Shown in pieces: positions 16,719 to 23,241 of a stretch of DNA of 64,000 nt. Under the pieces are notes generated by a model. That model had not been told where the DNA came from and made no database searches. It was given only the letters and a program-made list of their open reading frames with translations. The stretch comes from DATAEE01 sp963725145. GTDB lineage: Bacteria; Acidobacteriota; Vicinamibacteria; Vicinamibacterales; 2-12-FULL-66-21. How positions within the stretch are numbered: position 1 is the first letter of the stretch; each line of letters begins with the position of its first letter. The DNA lies in the NCBI GenBank assembly GCA_963725145.1, contig CAVRXL010000013.1, positions 248,001-312,000 of the forward strand. The letters run 5' to 3'. Made by a program: the position numbers and the translations under genes.

Positions 16719-16733
16719 TGGCACGGGCGTTGC
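16719..16733 (+). promoter_or_regulatory. Sigma-54 (-24/-12) promoter driving the OsmC-histidine kinase operon
   Basis: TGGCACGGGCGTTGC matches the consensus TGGCACG-N4-TTGC at every position. Predicted +1 is near 16745, four bases before the ATG at 16749, so the message would be almost leaderless. Confidence 0.85.
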
Positions 16734-16748
16734 GAACCCTTGACGACC

Positions 16749-17216
16749 ATGCATCCCCTTCCTCACCGCTATTCGGTCGTCGCGACTGGCCTCGATCGCA
16801 GCGATATCGCGCTGGAGTCCCGTGGGATTGCGAAGCTGCGGTCGGCCGCACCCCTCGAGTTCGACGGGCCCGGCGACCAGTGGTCGCCGGAGACGCTCCT
16901 CGTCGCGGCCGTGGCCGACTGTTTCGTTCTGACCTTTCGGGCCGTCGCGCACGCGTCTCAGCTGCCGTGGATGATGCTGCGGTGCGAGGTCGACGGCACG
17001 CTTGACCGAGTCGAGCGCGTCCTGCAGTTCACGCGCTTCGATCTGCGTGCGGAGCTGCACGTGCCGCCCGGCGTCGGCACAGAGTTGGCGCAGCGTGTCC
17101 TGCAGAAGGCCGAACGGGCCTGCCTCATCTCGAACTCGCTCAAAGCCGAGAGCCATCTCGAGACGGCTGTTCACATTGCCTCGGCCGAGCTGGAGCCGGC
17201 GCTGGGGCAGCCCTAG
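16749..17216 (+). CDS. OsmC/Ohr-family peroxidase-like protein
   Basis: A 155-residue cytosolic protein of the OsmC family, which reduces organic hydroperoxides with two cysteines. Both catalytic cysteines are present at the expected sites: Cys58 in VADCFVLTF and Cys125 in ERACLISNSLK. ATG 16749 was chosen because conservation starts there and the perfect sigma-54 promoter ends 15 bases upstream; an in-frame ATG at 16572 would place the promoter inside the gene. Ten bases downstream begins a PAS histidine kinase, so the two are probably cotranscribed. Confidence 0.9.
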   Translation: MHPLPHRYSVVATGLDRSDIALESRGIAKLRSAAPLEFDGPGDQWSPETLLVAAVADCFVLTFRAVAHASQLPWMMLRCEVDGTLDRVERVLQFTRFDLRAELHVPPGVGTELAQRVLQKAERACLISNSLKAESHLETAVHIASAELEPALGQP

Positions 17217-17226
17217 CCACGACCAC

Positions 17227-18306
17227 ATGCCGTCCCGAGACAACACGAGCGACAGCGCTGCACTCGAGACCTCCGTTCGTCGTCTCGAAGAGATGCGATA
17301 CGCGCTCGATCAGGCGGCGATCGTCGCGATGACCGATCATCGCGGCCTCATCACCTACGCGAACGACAAGTTCTGCGAGATCTCGAAGTACTCCCGCGAC
17401 GAGCTGCTCGGCCAGGATCACCGAATCATCAACTCCGGCTATCACTCGAAGGAATTCATCCGGGACCTCTGGCGGACGATCGCGCAGGGGCGCGTCTGGC
17501 GCGGGGAGCTCCGGAATCGGGCAAAGGATGGATCGATCTACTGGGTCGACACGACGATCGTCCCGTTCCTGGACGAGCACGGGAAACCATGGCAGTACCT
17601 GTCGATCCGGAGCGACATCACGCAGCGCAAGGCGGCCGAGGAGCAGTTGCGCGCGCAGGCCGCGCTCACACAGCTCGGGCAGCTGGCCGCGGTGGTGGCG
17701 CACGAAGTGCGCAACCCGCTCGCCGGCATCCGGGGTTCACTGCAGGTTCTCGAGTCTCGCCTTCCGGAGGAGATGCGCGAGCGGGCCGTCATCGGCGCGA
17801 TGATCGATCGCATCGACCACTTGAACGCCAAGGTCGATGATCTGCTGGCCTTCGCCAGGCCCACGAGGCCGAAGCTCCAGGCCGTGGACCTCCGCGCCGT
17901 CCTGGCGGACGCGGCTGCGGGAGCGCGCGCGGCCACCGGCTCGGGTTGTCCGGCGATCGACATCAGGGGTCAACACACAACCGTTCGCGCCGACCCGGAG
18001 ATGCTCCGGGCCATCGTGCTGAACCTGCTCTTGAACGCTTGTCAGGCGTCCGGCGGTGAGAGGGTTGAGATCCTGACCACGACCGAAGCGCGCCTCTGCC
18101 ACATCGCGATCCTGGATCGCGGACCGGGCATATCTCCTGACATTCGAGATCGCGTCTTCGAGCCGTTTTTCACGACCAAGCGCGGCGGCACCGGCCTCGG
18201 TCTCGCCATCGTCAAACGCCTGATGGAACTGCAGGGGGGAAACGTCACCCTCGGCTCACGCGCGGACGGCGGGACAACCGCGACGGCTACTTTGCCGGTT
18301 GCGTGA
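17227..18306 (+). CDS. PAS-domain sensor histidine kinase (NtrB-like, soluble)
   Basis: A cytosolic kinase of about 359 residues with no membrane segment. A PAS domain fills residues about 25-135 (YALDQAAIVAMTDHRGLITY through SIRSDITQRKAAEEQL); this PAS type often binds heme or flavin, but no ligand can be assigned. Then come the phosphoacceptor H159 in VVAHEVRNPLAG, the N box NLLLNACQAS, and G boxes DRGPGI and GGTGLGLAIV. The layout matches NtrB/AtoS-type kinases that partner NtrC-type regulators; one such regulator lies 2.4 kb away. The 3' end overlaps the convergent universal stress gene by 20 bases. The start is inferred (weak ribosome site, probably coupled to osmC). Confidence 0.9.
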   Translation: MPSRDNTSDSAALETSVRRLEEMRYALDQAAIVAMTDHRGLITYANDKFCEISKYSRDELLGQDHRIINSGYHSKEFIRDLWRTIAQGRVWRGELRNRAKDGSIYWVDTTIVPFLDEHGKPWQYLSIRSDITQRKAAEEQLRAQAALTQLGQLAAVVAHEVRNPLAGIRGSLQVLESRLPEEMRERAVIGAMIDRIDHLNAKVDDLLAFARPTRPKLQAVDLRAVLADAAAGARAATGSGCPAIDIRGQHTTVRADPEMLRAIVLNLLLNACQASGGERVEILTTTEARLCHIAILDRGPGISPDIRDRVFEPFFTTKRGGTGLGLAIVKRLMELQGGNVTLGSRADGGTTATATLPVA

Positions 18307-19261
18307 GCGTCGTCGGGGTCGACAGACGCTCGGCGACCGCTGACGCGAGCCGATGGGGCTTGGCCTCCTCCACGGGCGGCAGCGCCAGCACCAGCGTCGA
18401 CGGGCTGAGGCAGAGCACGCGGTAGGTGACCGATCCCATACGCGGCCCGGCGAGCGGTGAGGCGTGGAGCCCGATCACGATGAGCCCGGCGTTGCGGTCG
18501 CGCGCGATCTTCGCGATTTCCTCGGCGGGATCGCCGTAGGTCACGAGCGCTTCCGATTTGAGACCCGGCGGAATCGTCGCCGTCAGATCGGCAAGCGCTT
18601 TGTCGCCGCGAGCCCGGCGTTCGACGTCGATGTTCGGCAGCCTCCTGAGGACGCCCGGACGCAGGCGTGACGGTTCGACGACGTGCGCGAGCAGCAACGG
18701 AACGTCGAGCGCTTGCGCAAGACCGCGCGCGACGAGCACCTGCCGCGGTGTTGCATGGGTCAGGTCGATCGGTGCGAGCACCCGCCGGACGAACGGTCTC
18801 ACGTCCTCCAGATTCCTCGGCCCCGGGTCGCTCGCCGGCGCGATCAGCACCGGGACGTTCGTCTCCCGCAGTACCCGCTCGGTCGTGGAGCCGAAGAACA
18901 GCTTCCGTACGCCGGTGAGCCCATGCGAGCTCATCACGATGAGATCGCAACCCGGCTCGGCGCCGAGACGGAGGATCTCCTCAGCTGGCTTTCCCTTGAT
19001 GACCTCCAGCCTCATCTCCACGAATCCGTGCGGACGGTGCTCGAACGTGTGGGCCACGAACCGTTCAAGCTCTTTTCGGCTGTCTTCCGTGAGCCACGCC
19101 TCGCCGAGCGCGATATCGGCCGCCTCGTGCAGCAGCGGATCGTCGATCGTCACCACGATGAGCTGCGCCTGGAAATGTTCGGCGATCGAGGCGGCGTATC
19201 GTAGCGCGGCGCGGGACGGTTCCGAAAAATCGACGGGGCACAGGATGGACGGGCGCACCAT
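18287..19261 (-). CDS. Tandem universal stress protein (two UspA domains)
   Basis: A 324-residue protein with two Usp domains. The first begins VRPSILCPVDFSEPSRAALR and carries a canonical ATP-binding G-x2-G-x9-G(S/T) loop (GLTGVRKLFFGST). The second (RRVLAPIDLTHAT...) ends in IVIGLHASPLAGPRMGSVTY, a variant of that loop. Tandem ATP-binding Usp proteins are typical of hypoxia and dormancy regulons. The ATG at 19261 has a TGGAGG site; longer in-frame starts upstream have no Usp similarity. A sigma-54-like promoter lies about 58 bases upstream of the start. Confidence 0.92.
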   Translation of the reverse strand: MVRPSILCPVDFSEPSRAALRYAASIAEHFQAQLIVVTIDDPLLHEAADIALGEAWLTEDSRKELERFVAHTFEHRPHGFVEMRLEVIKGKPAEEILRLGAEPGCDLIVMSSHGLTGVRKLFFGSTTERVLRETNVPVLIAPASDPGPRNLEDVRPFVRRVLAPIDLTHATPRQVLVARGLAQALDVPLLLAHVVEPSRLRPGVLRRLPNIDVERRARGDKALADLTATIPPGLKSEALVTYGDPAEEIAKIARDRNAGLIVIGLHASPLAGPRMGSVTYRVLCLSPSTLVLALPPVEEAKPHRLASAVAERLSTPTTLTQPAK

Positions 19262-19318
19262 GACAGCCTCCAGACTAGACCGGGGCTCCGGCCCCCAGGA
19301 TCGACATCGGCGGTCAGT

Positions 19319-19333
19319 GCAACAGTCGTACCC
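19319..19333 (-). promoter_or_regulatory. Sigma-54-like promoter driving the universal stress gene
   Basis: The minus strand reads GGTACGACTGTTGC, one base off GGCACG-N4-TTGC, with GG-N10-GC spacing. The same GGTACG variant occurs at 22158. Predicted +1 near 19307, giving a leader of about 46 bases. Confidence 0.7.
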
Positions 19334-19415
19334 CGGTGGTCGGGGCAGCCCGTCTGAAGTCTGGACCGGCGGATGACGTGTCCACGCAAGGGAGGTGGGA
19401 ACAAATCCGCAGCGC

Positions 19416-19431
19416 GTGTGAAATCTCACAC
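19416..19431. promoter_or_regulatory. Perfect inverted repeat GTGTGA-AATC-TCACAC
   Basis: Six-base arms with a four-base spacer; the GAAATC core is the one in the hemN-side palindromes. It lies 84 to 99 bases upstream of the -24 element of the universal stress promoter, a usual enhancer distance. TGTGA/TCACA half-sites also resemble CRP/FNR-family operators, but the spacing (4) is that of FNR, not CRP, so such a factor is an alternative reading. Confidence 0.55.
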
Positions 19432-19436
19432 CGCAG

Positions 19437-20678
19437 TCAGCGGAGGGCTACGGCCGCCAGCGCAACGGAGATGGCCGCGAGTGACAGCGCCGCCCGCCGC
19501 GCGAATGGCCCCCGCCCCACGGCGGCCGCAATGGCGAGCTTGACGAGGGTGTTCGCGAGGATACCGAATGCGATGGCTCGCGCCGCGATGTCCGCCGGCG
19601 TCCCGGTTGTGGCACTCCGTGCCATCGAGATCGTGAGAGCGTCCACGTCGGTCAGCCCCAGCACGAACCCGGCCCACAGCAGACCGACGTCCCCGAGCCA
19701 TTGCCTCGCGAAGTGCACGCCGAACAGGACGAGCTGAAACAGCGCGGCCATCTCGATGGCCGCACGAAGCTGCAGCGGATTGACCAGGCCCGACGGTTCC
19801 TCAGCCGGCGCCTGCAGGCCTCGCCAGCCGACAGCAAGCGCGACGACCGCAACCAGAAACGGCACCGCGAGCAACCAGACGACCGGGCCGACCAGCGCCC
19901 GGTTCAGCACGGTCACGGCCACGCCGACCCTCACGAACAGGATCGTGCAGGCGGCCACGGCGCCGGCCGCGAGCGCCGCGCCCCGATCGGGATCCGCGCG
20001 GCTGAGGCGCGCGAAGGTGAGCGTCACGCTCGTCGAGGACACGAGCCCGCCCAGCAGTCCTGCGAGCGGGTATGCAGCAGGTCCTGCAAGTCGTCTTCCG
20101 AGGAAGCCGGCGAAGCTCAAACCGGAGAAGAGGAGCACGAGGAGCCAGAGCTCGCGCGGTCTGATGCCCGGCGCCGGACCGTACGGCCCGGGAGGCAACA
20201 GGGGCAGCACCACACTCGACATGACCGCGAATCGCGTGGCGGCGAGAAGCGTGGGTTCGTCGAGTCCCGCGACCCACGCGTGCAGGCGGGTTTTCTCGGC
20301 GAGCAGCATGACAGTGACCGCGACGATCCCGGCCGCAGGGCCGAGCCGCCCCGTGCCGGCCATGAACCCGGCCGCGACGACGACGAGCGCCGCCACTTCG
20401 GTCGTGGCGTCGATGTCGCGGCGGCTTGCGGCGACGTACCCGGCGACGATGAGGCCCACCGCGCCGGCGCACAGGACCGCGCCGAGACCCTCGAATCCCG
20501 CGGAGACGATGTGGCCGCCGATGCCCGCGACCCCACCCAGTAGTGTGAACGTGCGAATGCCACCGAAGCGGGCGTCGGGACCAATCGCGTGTCCTGAATG
20601 CTGCCGCTCGACACCAACCGCAGCACCGCCGAGCGCGGCAACGAGAATACCCGCGATCTGCGTGAGCCCGGGCGTCAC
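19437..20678 (-). CDS. MgtC/SapB plus DUF4010 membrane protein
   Basis: A 413-residue, strongly hydrophobic protein. The N-terminal third is MgtC/SapB-like (GGAAVGVERQHSGH, then GGIRTFTLLGGVAGIGG). The C-terminal two thirds form a DUF4010 membrane domain with about eight further helices. Function is unproven; MgtC proteins modulate transport and ATP synthase under Mg or phosphate stress. It begins 22 bases downstream of the NtrC-type regulator on the same strand, so the two form an operon. A second, short MgtC protein is encoded at 59379-59834. Confidence 0.85.
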   Translation of the reverse strand: MTPGLTQIAGILVAALGGAAVGVERQHSGHAIGPDARFGGIRTFTLLGGVAGIGGHIVSAGFEGLGAVLCAGAVGLIVAGYVAASRRDIDATTEVAALVVVAAGFMAGTGRLGPAAGIVAVTVMLLAEKTRLHAWVAGLDEPTLLAATRFAVMSSVVLPLLPPGPYGPAPGIRPRELWLLVLLFSGLSFAGFLGRRLAGPAAYPLAGLLGGLVSSTSVTLTFARLSRADPDRGAALAAGAVAACTILFVRVGVAVTVLNRALVGPVVWLLAVPFLVAVVALAVGWRGLQAPAEEPSGLVNPLQLRAAIEMAALFQLVLFGVHFARQWLGDVGLLWAGFVLGLTDVDALTISMARSATTGTPADIAARAIAFGILANTLVKLAIAAAVGRGPFARRAALSLAAISVALAAVALR

Positions 20679-20700
20679 CGCGGGCGGCGAGAGGCAGGTG

Positions 20701-22062
20701 TCATGACGACACCGAGAGACCGAACTTCTCGATGCGGTACCGAATCTGGTCGCGGTTGAGCCCCAGGAGCGCGGCCGCCCTGGTCTGGTTGCCTCCGCTC
20801 CGTCGCAGGGCCTGCACGACGAAGCTGCGCTCGAGCTCCTCGAGGTCGATCCCCGTGGCTGGCAGCTCGAGACCGTCCACGGTCCCGGGTCCCATCGTCA
20901 GCGCGGCGAAGTCGGCGGGTCCCAGGCGATCCGCCTCGGCCAACAGCATGGCCCGCTCGATGACGTTTCGAAGCTCCCGGACGTTGCCTGGCCACCCGTA
21001 CGATTGGAGAAACGTCATCGCCGCCGCCGTCGCGCCCAGGATGTTCTTCCGGAACTCGCGGTTGAACCCGTCGACGAAGAAATCGACGAGCACTGGGATG
21101 TCTTCGGGGTGCGACCGCAGGGGAGGCATGACGATGGGCAGCACGTTCAGCCGATAGAACAGATCGCTGCGGAACCGTCCCTTGGCGACTTCGTCCTCGA
21201 GCTTGCGGTTCGTCGCCGCGACGACGCGGACGTCGACCTTGATATCGTTCGCGCCGCCCACACGCTTGAACGTCTTCTCTTCGAGAAACCGGAGCAGCTT
21301 GGCCTGCAGGGCCGGCACCATTTCCGAGATTTCGTCGAGAAAGACCGTTCCGCCTTCGGCGGTCTCCAGAAGGCCGCGCTTCTGCAGGCGTGCGTCGGTA
21401 AAGGCGCCGCGCTCGTGCCCGAACAGCTCGCTTTCCAGAAGCTGTTCGGGCAGGGCCGAACACGTGATGTTCATGAACGGCCGCGACGCCCGATCGCTCG
21501 TGTAGTGGAGCACCTTGGCGACGAGGTCTTTTCCGGTGCCGCTTTCACCCGTGAGCAGCACGGTGGACGCCGGGCTGGCCGTCACCTTGGCGACGAGATT
21601 CCGCAGCGCCGACATCGCGTCCGACACGCCGACGATGCGATTCAGGCTGTAAGGACGCGCTTCGTTCGCGCGCAGCTGCCGCACCTCGCGCCGAAGCCGG
21701 GTCGTCTCGAGCGCCCGCTCGACGGTCGCCATCACATCGTCGAGGTTGAACGGCTTGTTGGCGAAGTGGTAAGCGCCGATCTTCATCGCCTCGACCGCGG
21801 TCTCGACGGTCGCGTACGCCGTCAGCAGGATGACGAGGATGTCCTGGTCGAATTCCTTGATCTTGCGGAGCACCGTGACGCCGTCGGTGTCCGGCAGCTT
21901 GTAATCGAGGAGGACCAGGTCCACGCCCTCGCGCACCGATTCGAGCGCCTCTTGTCCCGTGCCGGCCTCGAGCACGTCGTACCCATCGCCCTTCAACCGC
22001 TCGGTCAGCGACCAACGGATGAGCGCCTCATCGTCTACAACGAGGATGGTTGGCCGGGGCAT
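20701..22062 (-). CDS. NtrC-family sigma-54 response regulator with GAFTDA variant
   Basis: A 453-residue regulator. The receiver domain (residues 1-120) has the acidic pocket VVDDE and phospho-acceptor D53 in LLDYKLPD. The AAA+ domain has Walker A GESGTGKD (172-179) and Walker B GTVFLDE (238-244). The C-terminal Fis helix-turn-helix is GGNQTRAAALLGLNRDQIRY. The sigma-54-contact loop reads GAFTDA (219-224) instead of GAFTGA, a known natural variant that may change promoter preference. Likely partner is the PAS kinase at 17227-18306. It and the PspF-like activator at 3555 are the two candidate drivers of the -24/-12 promoters in this window. Confidence 0.93.
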   Translation of the reverse strand: MPRPTILVVDDEALIRWSLTERLKGDGYDVLEAGTGQEALESVREGVDLVLLDYKLPDTDGVTVLRKIKEFDQDILVILLTAYATVETAVEAMKIGAYHFANKPFNLDDVMATVERALETTRLRREVRQLRANEARPYSLNRIVGVSDAMSALRNLVAKVTASPASTVLLTGESGTGKDLVAKVLHYTSDRASRPFMNITCSALPEQLLESELFGHERGAFTDARLQKRGLLETAEGGTVFLDEISEMVPALQAKLLRFLEEKTFKRVGGANDIKVDVRVVAATNRKLEDEVAKGRFRSDLFYRLNVLPIVMPPLRSHPEDIPVLVDFFVDGFNREFRKNILGATAAAMTFLQSYGWPGNVRELRNVIERAMLLAEADRLGPADFAALTMGPGTVDGLELPATGIDLEELERSFVVQALRRSGGNQTRAAALLGLNRDQIRYRIEKFGLSVSS

Positions 22063-22141
22063 GACCGCGATTATAGCGGGTGCGTGAGATTTCGGGCCGG
22101 CGCGGGTTTTTCCCCATTGATGAACCGAAACGGCCGCAAAA

Positions 22142-22159
22142 CCGCCGGGAATCCGGCGG
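22142..22159. promoter_or_regulatory. Palindrome CCGCCGG-GAAT-CCGGCGG
   Basis: Perfect 7-base arms with a GAAT spacer; the core GCCGGGAATCCGGC is shared with the feoB upstream palindrome. It overlaps the -24 block of the putative promoter at 22157-22171. An activator site there would be unusual, so this copy may act negatively or serve the divergent regulator gene. Confidence 0.5.
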
Positions 22160-22171
22160 TACGAAACCTGC
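22157..22171 (+). promoter_or_regulatory. Sigma-54-like promoter upstream of the second tiny membrane protein
   Basis: CGGTACGAAACCTGC keeps GG-N10-GC spacing and differs from GGCACG-N4-TTGC at two positions. Predicted +1 near 22183, leaving a 24-base leader with a GTGGAGG ribosome site before the ATG at 22207. Confidence 0.55.
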
Positions 22172-22206
22172 CTTCAGGAGAGTGAACCCGAACCGTGGAG
22201 GCACCC

Positions 22207-22425
22207 ATGAACCGACATCCGTTCCTGCACGCCGTCCTCGTCACTGGAGTTCGCATCGGCGTGCGCGCCCTGGCGATCGCGATCGGCGTCCCGATGATGG
22301 TGCTGGGGCTCGCGATGGGCGTGTCACTCGTGATGCTGCCGGCCGGCTTAGCCGTCGGGCTGCTCGGCCTCTTGATCACCCTGTGGGCGATGTTCGGCGA
22401 CGTGCCGGTGTCCGCACGGACGTGA
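22207..22425 (+). CDS. Tiny two-helix membrane protein, paralogue of 12620-12811
   Basis: A 72-residue protein with a basic amphipathic N-terminus (RIGVRALAIAIG) and two membrane helices around an LP turn (GLAMGVSLVMLPAGLAVGL). It aligns over about 35 residues with the product at 12620. ATG chosen for its GTGGAGG site. It is probably the first gene of a small operon with the two following unknown genes. Function unknown. Confidence 0.8.
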   Translation: MNRHPFLHAVLVTGVRIGVRALAIAIGVPMMVLGLAMGVSLVMLPAGLAVGLLGLLITLWAMFGDVPVSART

Positions 22426-22457
22426 TCGGCCCGCACGGGCGGACACTTGGAGGCAGC

Positions 22458-22856
22458 ATGAACCGATCTCGCACGCACGTCATCGTCGACCGTCCTTTCG
22501 ATCGGGCGTTGTGGATCCTGGTCGAAGCCTTCGTCCGTGAGGGCTTCGTTCTGAAGCCGGCCGACATCTCGACGCCTTTCCGGCGGACAGGCCGCCACCG
22601 GCGCCGCAACGTGCTGCTGAAAGTGACGTGCCCGGATGCCCTCTCGAAGCGGCTCAGGCTCGATCGCGACGTGGCCGTGTTGATCGCCGTGGATGAAGTC
22701 GCGGACGCCCAGACCTCAATGACGAGCACTTGCGTCACGAGCTGGAGCCAGCCCCATCCTGCGCTCGCGGCGGTCGCGGACGCGCTGGAGAGCCGCGTCC
22801 GACGGGCTCTGGGTGTCGTTTCCCATCCTGGTGTGTCGAGGGTTGCCGCTGCGTGA
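22458..22856 (+). CDS. Small unknown protein, faintly DUF302-like
   Basis: A 132-residue cytosolic protein with a ribosome site TTGGAGG. The pattern HVIVDRPFDRALWILVEAF..., then a strand NVLLKVTCP followed by LDRDVAVLIAVDEV, resembles the alpha/beta layout of DUF302 proteins, but the signature is degenerate and I would not assign it. It lies 32 bases after the tiny membrane protein and 30 bases before the next gene, on the same strand. Confidence 0.65.
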   Translation: MNRSRTHVIVDRPFDRALWILVEAFVREGFVLKPADISTPFRRTGRHRRRNVLLKVTCPDALSKRLRLDRDVAVLIAVDEVADAQTSMTSTCVTSWSQPHPALAAVADALESRVRRALGVVSHPGVSRVAAA

Positions 22857-22886
22857 GTGACAGGCGCGTTTGTGAGTAGGACAGTT

Positions 22887-23135
22887 ATGGTGAATCGAGA
22901 AAACGTCCAGGCGGTGCTCAGAAACTGGTTTCCCAACGCGTCGCAGGATGACGTGGAGGGCGCCGCCGGTGCCATCGTCGGCCTGCCCGAGGAGTGGGAA
23001 GAAGTCACGTCGAAGGAGGAACAGCTCGGGTATCACTATTCCCCCAACTGCGTCGAAATCTGCTATCTCGCCGACCAGGTCGACTGCGGGGCGCAGTTCC
23101 GGCTGTTCCGAAAACGCCGCCCACGCGCCTCGTAG
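22887..23135 (+). CDS. Small soluble protein of unknown family
   Basis: An 82-residue protein, acidic in the middle (GLPEEWEEVTSKEEQLGY), with three cysteines in its C-terminal half (NCVEICYLADQVDCG) that could bind metal or form a disulfide, and a basic end FRLFRKRRPRAS. ATG 22887 was preferred over an upstream in-frame start because of the AGGACAG site and because the first residues of the longer form look random. I do not recognise it. It completes the small-gene run that precedes cyclopropane fatty acid synthase. Confidence 0.6.
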   Translation: MVNRENVQAVLRNWFPNASQDDVEGAAGAIVGLPEEWEEVTSKEEQLGYHYSPNCVEICYLADQVDCGAQFRLFRKRRPRAS

Positions 23136-23241
23136 AAGAGGCCGCCGGACTGGCCAACCCGCCGTACCGACGAACGCGCCGGGCCTGGAGTAGCATTGCC
23201 AGAGCCGGCGCGATAAATTGTCGGACGGAGGCCGACGGCTT

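Noticed and set aside
20701..22062. GAFTDA as a sign that the response regulator no longer works with sigma-54
   Set aside because: GAFTDA is a recurring natural variant in active enhancer-binding proteins, so loss of function cannot be claimed.
23186..23200. CTGGAGTAGCATTGC upstream of cfa as a sigma-54 promoter
   Set aside because: The spacing between GG and GC is nine, not ten, and the -24 block is poor.
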